Origin: JAAUTT01 sp038213375
GTDB lineage: Bacteria; Bacteroidota; Bacteroidia; Bacteroidales; JAAUTT01
Assembly (NCBI GenBank): GCA_038213375.1
Contig: JBBQTB010000029.1
Coordinates: 1 to 64,000 of the forward strand
Reading direction: 5' to 3'
Length of the DNA: 64,000 nt
Under the pieces are notes generated by a model, which saw only the letters and a program-made list of their open reading frames with translations, was not told the origin of the DNA and did no database searches. Position numbers and translations under genes: made by a program. Below, in pieces: positions 19,566-27,818 of the stretch; the stretch's first letter is position 1; every line of letters starts with the position of its first letter.

Positions 19566-20018
19566 TCAATCCCAAATATATCGTTCATCAAATTTAATAT
19601 TATATTTATTGAGAAAAGCACGGTACTCGTCCTGAAACGATTTTGACGCATGATGTTCGTGTTGCATCTCAATGTATTTCTTTGCTATTTCAATTTCTGA
19701 TGGATTAACAGAAAAAGTACCATATCCCGCTTGCCAATAGAAACTAGCAAACAATTGATCTTTTGTTTTAATCCACTTGGAGGAATGGGATTTTAACTCT
19801 TCAATAAGTTTAACCAGGGCGATTTTTTTGGAAAGCAAACAAAGGATATGAACATGATCGTTAAATCCACCAATTTGAACTGGGAAACATTCGAGGTTAT
19901 TACATATTCCGCCTAAATAATTAAATAATTCAGGTTGGATCGAAGGGGAAAGAAATTGCTCACGATTTTTGGTGCTGTAGATGATGTGGATGTAATTTTT
20001 TACAAGGGATTGGGACAT
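19566..20018 (-). CDS. REP-associated tyrosine transposase (RAYT, IS200/IS605-like Y1)
   Basis: This 150-residue Y1 HUH single-strand nuclease has the metal-binding pair in F-N-D-H-V-H-I-L (H55, H57), the family pattern W-Q-A-G-Y-G-T-F-S-V near 95-104 and a candidate catalytic Tyr115 in K-K-Y-I-E. Proteins of this kind cleave and join DNA at REP hairpins and are thought to have spread REP sequences. The gene is intact and its stop codon falls in the sequence of the last left-hand repeat unit. No TnpB or standard IS ends were recognised. The repeats on both sides with a GTAG-hairpin motif support a RAYT rather than an ordinary IS200 element. Confidence 0.88.
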   Translation of the reverse strand: MSQSLVKNYIHIIYSTKNREQFLSPSIQPELFNYLGGICNNLECFPVQIGGFNDHVHILCLLSKKIALVKLIEELKSHSSKWIKTKDQLFASFYWQAGYGTFSVNPSEIEIAKKYIEMQHEHHASKSFQDEYRAFLNKYNIKFDERYIWD

Positions 20019-20812
20019 GGTTAATTATATTGCGCTCTTACAGGGCTTGGTTTACATATTACATTATTTGTTTTCAGGCCATATAGACCGGGCTGATATA
20101 TTACGCCCATACTGGGCTTATGATTTTTTTGGTATTCATTGATACCCAGCCCTAACAGGCTGGGCTGATATATACCGCCCTTACAGGGCTGGGATGAATA
20201 ATAAGTTGTTCTTTCATTGTCTTGTATTTTAAGTATATACCGCCCTTTCAGGCCTGATATGCATAATAAGTTGTTCTTTCATTGTTTTGTATTTTAAGCC
20301 ATGAAAAGGCGAAATATATCAGTCTAGTCTGGTATATACCGCCCTTACTGAGCTGGGATAAATAATAAGTTGTTCTTTCATTGTTTTGTATTTTAAGCCT
20401 TGAAAAGGCGAAATATATCAGCCCGGCCTGTCAGGGCCGGGTTTATAAGTTGAAGGACCGATTGATAGCCCTGTAAGGGCACAATCTATAACCAATTATT
20501 GTCATTTACAATCAATCCTATTTGTTTATCCAAATTAATGCTCTCTTTAGTAGCCTTGAAAAGGCGAAATATATCAGCCCGGCCTGTCAGGGCCGGGTTT
20601 GTAAGTTGAAGGATCGATTATAAGCCCTGTAAGGGCACAATCTATAACCAATTATTGTCATTTACAATCAATCCTATTTGTTTATCCAAATTAATACTCT
20701 CTTTAGTAGCCTTGAAAAGGCGAAATATATCAGCCCGGCCTGTCAGGGCCGGGTTTATAAGTTGAAGGATCAATTGATAGCCCTGTAAGGGCGTAATCTA
20801 TAACCAATCCGA
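20019..20812. repeat. right REP-like repeat array
   Basis: This mirrors the left array in the same orientation. The block at 20099-20295 repeats 18948-19137 almost base for base, including the CCCATACTGGG and CCCAGCCCTAACAGGCTGGG palindromes and the TACCGCCCTT units (20173, 20238; a third at 20337 after a partial insert). Three 156-bp-spaced units follow at 20396, 20552 and 20708, with GTAG before the first hairpin at 20552 and 20708. Small differences (GTAAGGGC followed by A, C or G) show drift between copies. A single divergent hairpin remnant lies near 20032. From 20813 to 20869 no feature is seen. Confidence 0.85.
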
Positions 20813-20869
20813 GAAAATCTTTTATAGTTTTCATCATCCTAAATTAATTATTTTTTACAATATTTGTGC

Positions 20870-22072
20870 TTACTCCTCATGCAATGCCTCAGCCGGTTGC
20901 AACAAAGCAGCCAGTTTTGCTGGTGCAAAGGCGCTGATGGTGCAGAATAGCAAGATTAGAAACATGGCTGCAAGGTTTGCTTCTAACAACGTAACAACAG
21001 GAACATTGTAAATATTAAAAATGAACATCTGCGAGGTAAATACCAGCCCGATGGTAATAGCCACCATAGCCAGAACATATGTTTCGCCCAATAATTGCCA
21101 AAGTACTTTTGCGGAAGAGCTGCCAACCGCCATGCGCAAACCAATCTCCGACTTACGGCGGGAGGTACTCAGCCACAGCATGCCAAACAAACCAAGCATC
21201 ACATTAACAATCAGAAAAGTAACGATGGCGCCAATAATGATTAGTGGTGCTAGTTCCGACAGAATGTATTGTTTACGAATATTCTCAAGTTTTTCGATAC
21301 GGTATTTGAACGTTTTGTTTAACGATTCGAGGTTCTTCATCAGTTTGGCCTCGAAATTTTTGTCAATTGATCCGTTAAGTTTGATTGCAAAACCTGAGTA
21401 GTTTGTGTATTTATCAATGTTTCCTTCAAACATAAAATTAGGTTCCTCGGTAAATTCTCCTTGTCTTTTAATCGCCTCAAAAACACCAGCAATTTTAATT
21501 TGTATCGGTTTATCACCGCCGATATAAATGGTTTTCCCTGCTGCCGATTGGTTTCCAAAGAGTACAACTTTAAGTTTTCTGTTGATAGTGACGGTTTTAA
21601 TAGTTGAAGCGGCATCTTCAGGGCCAATCCATCTGCCTTCCAACAATTTCATATCAAATGTTTTTGCAAAATCGGGTTCGGTTTGACTTTGCTGATAGCA
21701 AATCTCCTTTTTCATATAATCAGTGCAATTTTGTGACCAATTTTGAATATAGGGTACATCTTGCGAAGTTATTTTTGTGATTTCCTTTATTTCAGGGTAG
21801 TTGTTTTTTAAATCTCTTTTTAAAAGATTAAGTCTGATTATCAGGATCGAATCGGACAACTTGTTTTCTGCAGGTGCATCCCATGGTTGCCAAGCATTGA
21901 TGATCCAGATATTATTATAATTCATACCTAATGGCTCATGATATCGTTTGATATAGTGGATCATTACTACAGACATGGCAAATAGTGCTATAAATGAAAA
22001 AATGATTTCAACGATCATTAAACCGTTGTGTCGTCTCTGTTTCCAGATGATTTTGAATAATTGAGCAATCAT
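20870..22072 (-). CDS. ABC exporter permease, FtsX/MacB-type (second of pair)
   Basis: This 400-residue permease has an N-terminal membrane helix, a large extracytoplasmic MacB_PCD-like domain (about 45-270) and three C-terminal helices of the FtsX family (about 275-395). The cytoplasmic loop R-R-K-S-E-I-G-L-R-M-A-V-G matches the MacB/FtsX coupling motif. Such half-permeases form mechanotransmission exporters with a separate ATPase. It overlaps the preceding permease by 4 nt and is the last gene of the operon; the right repeat array begins 57 bp after its end. The two permeases differ in the periplasmic part and may form a heterodimer, which is inference. Confidence 0.88.
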   Translation of the reverse strand: MIAQLFKIIWKQRRHNGLMIVEIIFSFIALFAMSVVMIHYIKRYHEPLGMNYNNIWIINAWQPWDAPAENKLSDSILIIRLNLLKRDLKNNYPEIKEITKITSQDVPYIQNWSQNCTDYMKKEICYQQSQTEPDFAKTFDMKLLEGRWIGPEDAASTIKTVTINRKLKVVLFGNQSAAGKTIYIGGDKPIQIKIAGVFEAIKRQGEFTEEPNFMFEGNIDKYTNYSGFAIKLNGSIDKNFEAKLMKNLESLNKTFKYRIEKLENIRKQYILSELAPLIIIGAIVTFLIVNVMLGLFGMLWLSTSRRKSEIGLRMAVGSSSAKVLWQLLGETYVLAMVAITIGLVFTSQMFIFNIYNVPVVTLLEANLAAMFLILLFCTISAFAPAKLAALLQPAEALHEE

Positions 22073-23319
22073 TTGTTACCTCCTTTCATGGTATCTACAA
22101 TCTGAAGTTTCGACATTTTAAGTGCCGGGTAAAGCCCGGAGATGACACCAAACAGAATAATTACAAGGAATCCGTAGAGGCCTACCCTTAAATTAATACC
22201 AATTGATCCTATTTCCATGATTCCTGCGGAATTAATTCCTTTTAATAGAAGCCACGCTCCTCCAAAACCCAATAGCCCGCCCAAAAACGTTAGAATCAAG
22301 TTTTCGTAAACAAATTGGCCAATCATTTGCCGTTTTGTGGCACCGAATGCTTTGCGAACCCCAATTTCCGACGAACGTTCAAAGATTCTGGAAACCGAGA
22401 GGTTGGTTAGATTTAACAATGGAATCATAAGAAACAAAATAAGAATAAAAAAAATAGATATCATACGGTACAAATGGTCATGATTATTGTCAAAGCTTGA
22501 AGAATGGATGAAATTTTCAAAAATAAAATCAAATGACGTTTCAAATCGGGCATGAATTTGAAACTTGTCGGGTGGTTTGATCCATGAAATTCGCTGGTCA
22601 AACTGGTTTCGGATGGATTCGAATTGCGATTTGTTTTTGGCAATAACCATCACCAAAAATGCACTGTTACCGAAGTCTTTCTTTTGTACTTCGGTCATAT
22701 ATGTGGCATAATTATATGGTTTCCAAAGCTGAGCATAAGCTGTTTGAAAAAGCTTGTGAACATCTTTTACAATGCCAACAATTCGGTATGTCTCGTTATT
22801 CAGTGTAATGGTTTTTCCAAGCGCTGAACTTTCTCCAAAAAAACGTTTACTTAAACTACTGCAAATAACAACTACTTTTTGTCCACTCTCAATTTCTTCT
22901 TTGGAATATGACCTTCCTTCCAGAAATTCGAATGTAAAGGCTTTGTAGAAGTTTTCATCCGTTATTTTCGTGTCAATATCAATCCTGTCGTTATTTAAAT
23001 AGGTAGTTAGTTTTTCGCATAGGCCACCGCAAAACGACACCAGTTCCGTATTTGGAATTGTTTTTACACTTGATTCAATAAAATATGCCATCACGGGCCC
23101 AGAGGTCATCGAATGATCTCTTGTAAAAATGACTTGTTTTAAAAACAGAGTTCGGTATAAATTTTTTTCGATCGGGTTCGACACTACTTTGTAAGTATAA
23201 ATCGCTGTCGCCGCCAACAGAATAGTTAACGTGAAAGAAATACCGAACAGACTGATGAAGGTGAACATTTTTCGCCTTAGGAGTACTTTGATGGCGATTT
23301 TTAGATAGTTTTTAAACAT
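22069..23319 (-). CDS. ABC exporter permease, FtsX/MacB-type (first of pair)
   Basis: This is a 416-residue partner of the permease that follows it. It has an N-terminal helix near residues 16-45, a periplasmic domain with the MacB_PCD hallmark E-G-R-S-Y-S-K-E-E, and three C-terminal helices with the FtsX motif R-S-S-E-I-G-V-R-K-A-F-G-A. It lies 72 bp downstream of the ATPase gene, a gap filled by a 27-bp near-perfect hairpin (23354-23380). The pair and the ATPase most likely export a peptide, lipid or antimicrobial across the envelope with the upstream adaptor. Confidence 0.88.
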   Translation of the reverse strand: MFKNYLKIAIKVLLRRKMFTFISLFGISFTLTILLAATAIYTYKVVSNPIEKNLYRTLFLKQVIFTRDHSMTSGPVMAYFIESSVKTIPNTELVSFCGGLCEKLTTYLNNDRIDIDTKITDENFYKAFTFEFLEGRSYSKEEIESGQKVVVICSSLSKRFFGESSALGKTITLNNETYRIVGIVKDVHKLFQTAYAQLWKPYNYATYMTEVQKKDFGNSAFLVMVIAKNKSQFESIRNQFDQRISWIKPPDKFQIHARFETSFDFIFENFIHSSSFDNNHDHLYRMISIFFILILFLMIPLLNLTNLSVSRIFERSSEIGVRKAFGATKRQMIGQFVYENLILTFLGGLLGFGGAWLLLKGINSAGIMEIGSIGINLRVGLYGFLVIILFGVISGLYPALKMSKLQIVDTMKGGNK

Positions 23320-23353
23320 ATAAAAATTGTTGTTAGTTACGAGTTTTTGAATG

Positions 23354-23380
23354 CCTGCCAGATTTTTAAAATCTGGCAGG
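23354..23380. repeat. intercistronic inverted repeat (hairpin)
   Basis: CCTGCCAGATTTT pairs with AAAATCTGGCAGG around one central base, giving a 13-bp perfect stem. It lies between the ATPase stop and the first permease start. There is no T-run on the minus strand right after it, so it is unlikely to be a strong terminator; it may stabilise or attenuate the transcript. Short palindromes of this type are common between Bacteroidota genes. Confidence 0.7.
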
Positions 23381-23391
23381 TCTAGAATAGT

Positions 23392-24060
23392 CTAATCATT
23401 CACAATACTCCCATCGAAGAGCCTGATGATGCGTTGGGTTTTTTTAGCCAGGCTTTCGTCATGGGTGACCATTACAATGGTTGTCCCGGCATGATGCAAG
23501 GTCATTAGGATGTTCATAATTTCAGAACCCATTTCGCTGTCGAGGTTTCCGGTAGGTTCGTCGGCCAGAATAATTTCGGGTTCCCCCACAATGGCACGGG
23601 CTATGGCTACGCGTTGACACTGTCCACCTGAAAGCTGGTTGGGGTAATGTTTGATACGGGCGTTTAATCCTACCTTATCGAGTGCAGCCAGTGCTTTTTG
23701 GCGGCGTTCCTTGCCTGATACGCCTTTACGATAAAGAAGAGGAAGCTCTACATTATCTACCACATTAAGATCGTTAATGAGGTGAAAACTTTGAAAGATA
23801 AATCCGATTTTCTGGTTTCTAAGATTGGCCATAAGTTTGTCGGGCAACCGGTTCAAAGGTCTACCGTCAATTTCGACATTTCCATTCGATGGCCCATCAA
23901 GTAGCCCGATCATATTCAATAACGTGCTTTTGCCACATCCAGAGGGACCCATAATGGAGACGAACTCTCCTTTTACAATGTGTAGGTTAATCTTGTCTAA
24001 AGCAATGGTTTCGATTGACGAGGTCCGGTAAATTTTTTCGAGTTCTGTAAGTTTGATCAT
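23392..24060 (-). CDS. ABC exporter ATP-binding protein
   Basis: This 222-residue ATPase of the MacB/LolD type has Walker A G-P-S-G-C-G-K-S, a Q-loop I-F-Q-S-F-H-L-I, the signature L-S-G-G-Q-C-Q-R, Walker B I-I-L-A-D-E-P and the switch His in V-T-H-D. It energises the two FtsX-type permeases downstream. The frame continues to 24150, but those 30 residues are not family-like, and the ATG at 24060 begins with M-I-K-L-T-E-L-E-K-I-Y-R as expected. It is 93 bp downstream of the adaptor gene in the same operon. Confidence 0.93.
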   Translation of the reverse strand: MIKLTELEKIYRTSSIETIALDKINLHIVKGEFVSIMGPSGCGKSTLLNMIGLLDGPSNGNVEIDGRPLNRLPDKLMANLRNQKIGFIFQSFHLINDLNVVDNVELPLLYRKGVSGKERRQKALAALDKVGLNARIKHYPNQLSGGQCQRVAIARAIVGEPEIILADEPTGNLDSEMGSEIMNILMTLHHAGTTIVMVTHDESLAKKTQRIIRLFDGSIVND

Positions 24061-24153
24061 ATTAATTGGTTTAAAATTATTTTTTTGATGTTGTTGATGT
24101 TTATTGAAGACAAAGGAAGATATGCATTTTGCCATTTGTAATTTCGTCATTTC

Positions 24154-25404
24154 TCATTCTTTCACTTTTATCTCAGTCAAATGGATTTTGTCGTCCATTT
24201 TTGATGTGATAATTGTTTCTCCCGCTTCGAGCCCGTTTTCAACTTCCACATATTCGAAGTTGCTTTCGCCATATTTAACGGTACGCCGAATGGCTTTATC
24301 GCCTTTCACTACAAATACATAGGGTTGCGATGTGCCGCTAAAATATTCGCCCCGTGGTAATCTTAAAACCTTTTCGCGGAAGGCAGTAACAATAAAAACA
24401 TCAACTTTCTGGTTTGATCGCAATCCGGGATGATTCTTTTTATCGAGCTGTACCTTGAATTTAATAGCATCGTTTTGTACTGTTGGGTTTATAGCGGCAA
24501 TTTTTCCGGTGAGCAACGACTCGTTAACTAAAATGTTTACTTTTCCTCCAATATCAAGTTTGCGCGAATAGAGATCGCTCACAGTTGCTTCGGCAATGAA
24601 ACTTGTGAGGTTTGCCATTTTTACCAGTTCGCTACCCAAACTTACCGTGGTTCCTATTTTGTCGTTTATCCATATGATTACTCCGGATCCAGAAGCTTTT
24701 ACATCGGCGTTGCTGATGTGTTTTCGAATTTCATCCATGTTTCGTCGGTGAATGCTGATTTCGTATTCCAGATCTTGAAGATCGGTTTGCATGGAAACTT
24801 TTTGGTTTTCAATGCTCTTCATCAAATGAGTCGATTCCATGGTTGCAATTTTGGAATTCATTTCGGCTTGTTTCACACTTTCCTGTGAACTGGCGCCAAG
24901 GCTTTTCATATAGGTTTCGTTTTTTAGGGCTGTTTCCATGCTTTGGGTACGCAACTTCTGTATTTCATAGTTTGTTTGTAGGTCGATAATCGTTCGTTCG
25001 ATGGTGAGCTGCATCTTTTTTACCCTATTTTGTTTGGCCAAAAGTTCATCGGCCATTTTGTCGAGTTGAAGTTGCTCGTTGGTGTTGTCGAGCGAAAGAA
25101 TGATGTCGCCTTCGGTAACCCTTTCGCCTGTATTTTTATAAACATGTAATATCCGCGAAGTAATTGGAGAGGTAACCACTTCCTCAAACTCAGGCAGAAT
25201 AACCCCCGATGCCGAAACAGATGCTTCGATATTGCCAATTGTGCATGAGGCAGTCTTTATTTCCGAAAGGTGAATGACGGGTTGGATGATGGATCGGAAG
25301 GCCAACAACAACAACAAAACAATTGTTAAGACACCTCCAATTTTAAGCGAAAGAACGAATTTCCGTTTTTTAAGTATTGAATCTGGTATTTGTCTGTCCA
25401 TCAT
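24154..25404 (-). CDS. ABC exporter periplasmic adaptor (HlyD/MacA-like)
   Basis: This adaptor of about 417 residues has one N-terminal membrane anchor (about 18-40). A lipoyl-like first half (I-L-H-V-Y-K-N-T-G-E-R-V-T-E-G-D) leads to a long coiled hairpin (about 105-225), then the second half (K-A-S-G-S-G-V-I-I-W) and a C-terminal beta domain. It should bridge the MacB-type permeases to a TolC channel, perhaps one of those nearby. The frame opens at a TTG at 25437, but that codon lies inside a sigma-54-like promoter; ATGs at 25404 and 25401 are better. It is the first gene of the exporter operon. Confidence 0.88.
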   Translation of the reverse strand: MMDRQIPDSILKKRKFVLSLKIGGVLTIVLLLLLAFRSIIQPVIHLSEIKTASCTIGNIEASVSASGVILPEFEEVVTSPITSRILHVYKNTGERVTEGDIILSLDNTNEQLQLDKMADELLAKQNRVKKMQLTIERTIIDLQTNYEIQKLRTQSMETALKNETYMKSLGASSQESVKQAEMNSKIATMESTHLMKSIENQKVSMQTDLQDLEYEISIHRRNMDEIRKHISNADVKASGSGVIIWINDKIGTTVSLGSELVKMANLTSFIAEATVSDLYSRKLDIGGKVNILVNESLLTGKIAAINPTVQNDAIKFKVQLDKKNHPGLRSNQKVDVFIVTAFREKVLRLPRGEYFSGTSQPYVFVVKGDKAIRRTVKYGESNFEYVEVENGLEAGETIITSKMDDKIHLTEIKVKE

Positions 25405-25433
25405 TGCAGTGAATTTTTCTTGTTCAACTCTAA

Positions 25434-25447
25434 GCAATAGTTATACC
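25434..25447 (-). promoter_or_regulatory. candidate sigma-54 (-24/-12) promoter of ABC exporter operon
   Basis: Read on the minus strand the site is CGGTATA-ACTA-TTGCT. It keeps the invariant GG and GC separated by 10 bases and a perfect TTGC at -12, but has three mismatches to TGGCAC at -24. The predicted start of transcription is about 25422, some 18-20 bases ahead of the ATG at 25404. The adjacent regulator is of the NtrC type and needs such a site. Bacteroidota genomes encode RpoN. Upstream activator sites were not identified. Confidence 0.4.
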
Positions 25448-26147
25448 GTAAAATATAATGCATTTAGTGATAAGGTGATAAGTTTTGAGTTGACATATAA
25501 AAACGTCCAGTAATGGACAGGATGTCCATCCTTGAACGAAAAAATGCATGATATTTTGTAAGGCCTCATCTTACTTTACCTCAGCATTCCGGATATTTAG
25601 ACTTTAAGGTGTATGAAAAATTACATTTCAAATAAACCGTTTATGTTTTTAACAATACGCATTGTTAGTACTTCTACCATAAAAATACATTTTCTCATTA
25701 ATGCAATTAACAATAAAACAGTCGTTTAAAATATTTTTTGTTAAGTAAGAAAGGCTCATTGCTATATTGAAAAATCATAAAAACAACATATACCGCATAA
25801 ATACAATCTAATAGCGTATTTTGGTTAATCTAAAGCTTTAGGTTTGAGAAAAACACTAATTGAGAAAATTACATATTTTTTTAGTGTTTTAATTAATTGG
25901 AATACAATAGTTAATGTAACTGTAATTATTCGTAACTTACTTTTAAAAAAAATATTTTTCAAGTGAGGGTTACTTTTTGTCGTTTTTATGTATTAATGCA
26001 TGAAAAGAGATAGGTGAAAAAAGGCAATAATGCAATAATGCAATAAAGTAAAGTGAAAAGAAAACAAGTTAGGTACCAAACAGAAGCAAACGTTGACTAA
26101 TCTCTCCTTTTCCTCGATAAGAGGATGTTAGGTAAAATACATATTTT

Positions 26148-26180
26148 AGCCTCTCCGAAAGGAGGGGCTATTTTATTTAT
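26148..26180 (+). terminator. terminator-like hairpin without nearby gene
   Basis: AGCCTCTCC-gaaa-GGAGGGGCT forms a 9-bp stem with one G-T pair and a GAAA tetraloop, followed by ATTTTATTTAT. It has the form of an intrinsic terminator for plus-strand transcription, yet no plus-strand gene precedes it; the nearest upstream plus-strand gene ends at 16282. It may be a leftover of a lost gene. Confidence 0.55.
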
Positions 26181-26340
26181 AAATGATAGATTATTAGCTA
26201 TATAAATTTATTTGGAATAATTTGTTTTGATATTTGTACTAATCTGTTACAATTTTTTGATTCTGCAAAAAGTATTTTCAGATATCTACCGTCATTCATT
26301 TGTGATAATTGGACAAGTATTTTAATTCTTAAACAAAAAA

Positions 26341-26478
26341 AAGGTTCAAACCATCGCGGCATGAACCTTATAAGCCCTATTAATTTCTTAATAAACCACC
26401 TATTTACTAACTAACTACAAAACTATGAAATATCTTTGTTTCCTTATTTTCTGGTTGAGTTTACGAAGTCGGTCTTAA
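26341..26478 (+). pseudogene. orphan leader plus 17-codon signal-peptide-like frame
   Basis: A hairpin (AAGGTTCA at 26341-26348 with TGAACCTT at 26362-26369, 13-base loop) is followed by an AC/TA-rich leader with CTAACTAACTACAAAACT directly before an ATG at 26425. The frame reads M-K-Y-L-C-F-L-I-F-W-L-S-L-R-S-R-S and stops at 26478. The leader resembles those ahead of SusC-type TonB receptors in Bacteroidota, and the peptide looks like the start of a signal peptide. Nothing coding follows, so the likely reading is the 5' stub of a deleted or decayed gene. A leader-peptide attenuator is an alternative. Confidence 0.35.
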
Positions 26479-26788
26479 AAGGTTACAAAATGTTAATTTT
26501 ATATTTTGGGTTAATATAATTTTGTAATTGAATATGCTTGAAACGATTTTATGGTAAATAAAAATGTTTAGAAAGAGAGCATATATTACGGATCTCAAAT
26601 TGATTATAATTTTATTACTGTAGACGATTCCTCATTATTCAAAACGTTAATCATTGATGTGTTGGAAATTTAACAAAAAGTTGTGTTAAAAGATTACCAA
26701 CCAAGTGTTATATCCATTTATTAATTATTTTGACTTATATGAATTATTGTTCTAACTATCAGTATTCGAAGGGAGGGGGCTGTCATAG

Positions 26789-27763
26789 TTAATCCACCAT
26801 GTAGTCGCCCGGATTTTTAAATCCATGCAGAAATTCCTCTATATTCAAGCGTTTTTTGCCTTCCAATTGAAGGGTCAAAAGGTTAATATATCCTCCGGCA
26901 ACGGCAATTTTAAAATATTTTTTTTCATCCGAAATAACTAAACCCGAAGGGTGTGAATGGATGCAAATTTCAGTTTCGGATTTAAATATTTTTAATAATA
27001 AACGATCGTTGGTTTTGATGTTTACAAGTGTTGTCCATGAAGCGGGGTAGGGGCTTAGCCCACGAATGAGATTTCGGGTTTTTTCAAGGGGAGCGTTCCA
27101 ATCTATTTTACAGTCTTCTTTAAAGATTTTCGGAGCGGTCTTCAATTCTGTTCCTGAGTGTCCAGATGAAAATTGGTCGGATTGAGGATAATTCCCTAAT
27201 TCAATATCCGTAATGGTTTGCCTAAGTAATTTGGCTCCGGTTTCCATCAGCCTGTCATGCAACGACCCTGCATTTTCCGAATCTTCGATCGTAATTTCTT
27301 CTGAATAAATGATTTTTCCGGTATCAATTTCTTTTTCAATAAAAAATGTAGTTACTCCGGTAGTTTTCTCACCGTTAATGATTACCCAATTTATTGGAGC
27401 TGCCCCGCGATATTGCGGCAATAACGACGCATGCAGGTTAATGGTGCCCAACCTGGGCATAATCCAAACAATCTCCGGAAGCATACGAAAAGCAACTACA
27501 ACCTGCAAATCGGCTTGGAACGATCGTAATTCATCAATAAAAGTTTGCGCTTTCAATTTTTCTGGTTGAAGGATTGGAATGCCACAGGTTTTAGCAAATT
27601 GCTTAACATCCGATTCCTGAAGTTTTTGTCCACGACCGGCAGGTTTATCTGGCGAAGTAACCACCGCCACCACATTAAAACCAGAATCATGCAGCGATTT
27701 TAGTGAAGCAACAGCGAATTCGGGGGTTCCCATAAAAACTATTCGAAATTTTTTTGAGGGCAT
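26789..27763 (-). CDS. fmt: methionyl-tRNA formyltransferase
   Basis: This enzyme formylates Met-tRNA(fMet) with 10-formyltetrahydrofolate for translation initiation. It starts F-R-I-V-F-M-G-T-P-E-F-A-V and has the catalytic block N-L-H-A-S-L-L-P-Q-Y-R-G-A-A-P-I (Asn, His) and the Asp of E-K-E-I-D-T-G. A C-terminal OB-like domain covers about 205-320. Length (324 aa from the ATG at 27763) is normal; an upstream ATG at 27775 would add four residues. It follows ribBA by 55 bp on the same strand, so it probably belongs to that operon. No def gene is nearby. Confidence 0.96.
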   Translation of the reverse strand: MPSKKFRIVFMGTPEFAVASLKSLHDSGFNVVAVVTSPDKPAGRGQKLQESDVKQFAKTCGIPILQPEKLKAQTFIDELRSFQADLQVVVAFRMLPEIVWIMPRLGTINLHASLLPQYRGAAPINWVIINGEKTTGVTTFFIEKEIDTGKIIYSEEITIEDSENAGSLHDRLMETGAKLLRQTITDIELGNYPQSDQFSSGHSGTELKTAPKIFKEDCKIDWNAPLEKTRNLIRGLSPYPASWTTLVNIKTNDRLLLKIFKSETEICIHSHPSGLVISDEKKYFKIAVAGGYINLLTLQLEGKKRLNIEEFLHGFKNPGDYMVD

Positions 27764-27818
27764 CTTACTGGTCACTGTTTACTGGTTGATACTCTAAGTT
27801 CTAGGCTCTTTAAAAAAA

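Larger units (their letters stand above)
25448..26788. other. 1.3-kb gene-free region
   Basis: No coding frame with protein-like composition is seen on either strand. The AT-rich stretch holds a terminator-like hairpin (26148-26180), a triple GCAATAAT direct repeat (26024-26047), and the hairpin with short signal-peptide-like frame listed separately (26341-26478). The long size, unusual for this compact window, and the leader-like remnant suggest that one or more genes have been lost here. Confidence 0.5.

Noticed and set aside
18945..20812. CRISPR array
   Set aside because: The repeats are long, contain several palindromes and are separated by related sequence, not by unique spacers of constant length; no cas genes are near.
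26024..26047. GCAATAAT direct repeat as an origin-like iteron set
   Set aside because: Three copies of 8 bp in AT-rich DNA with no replication gene nearby.
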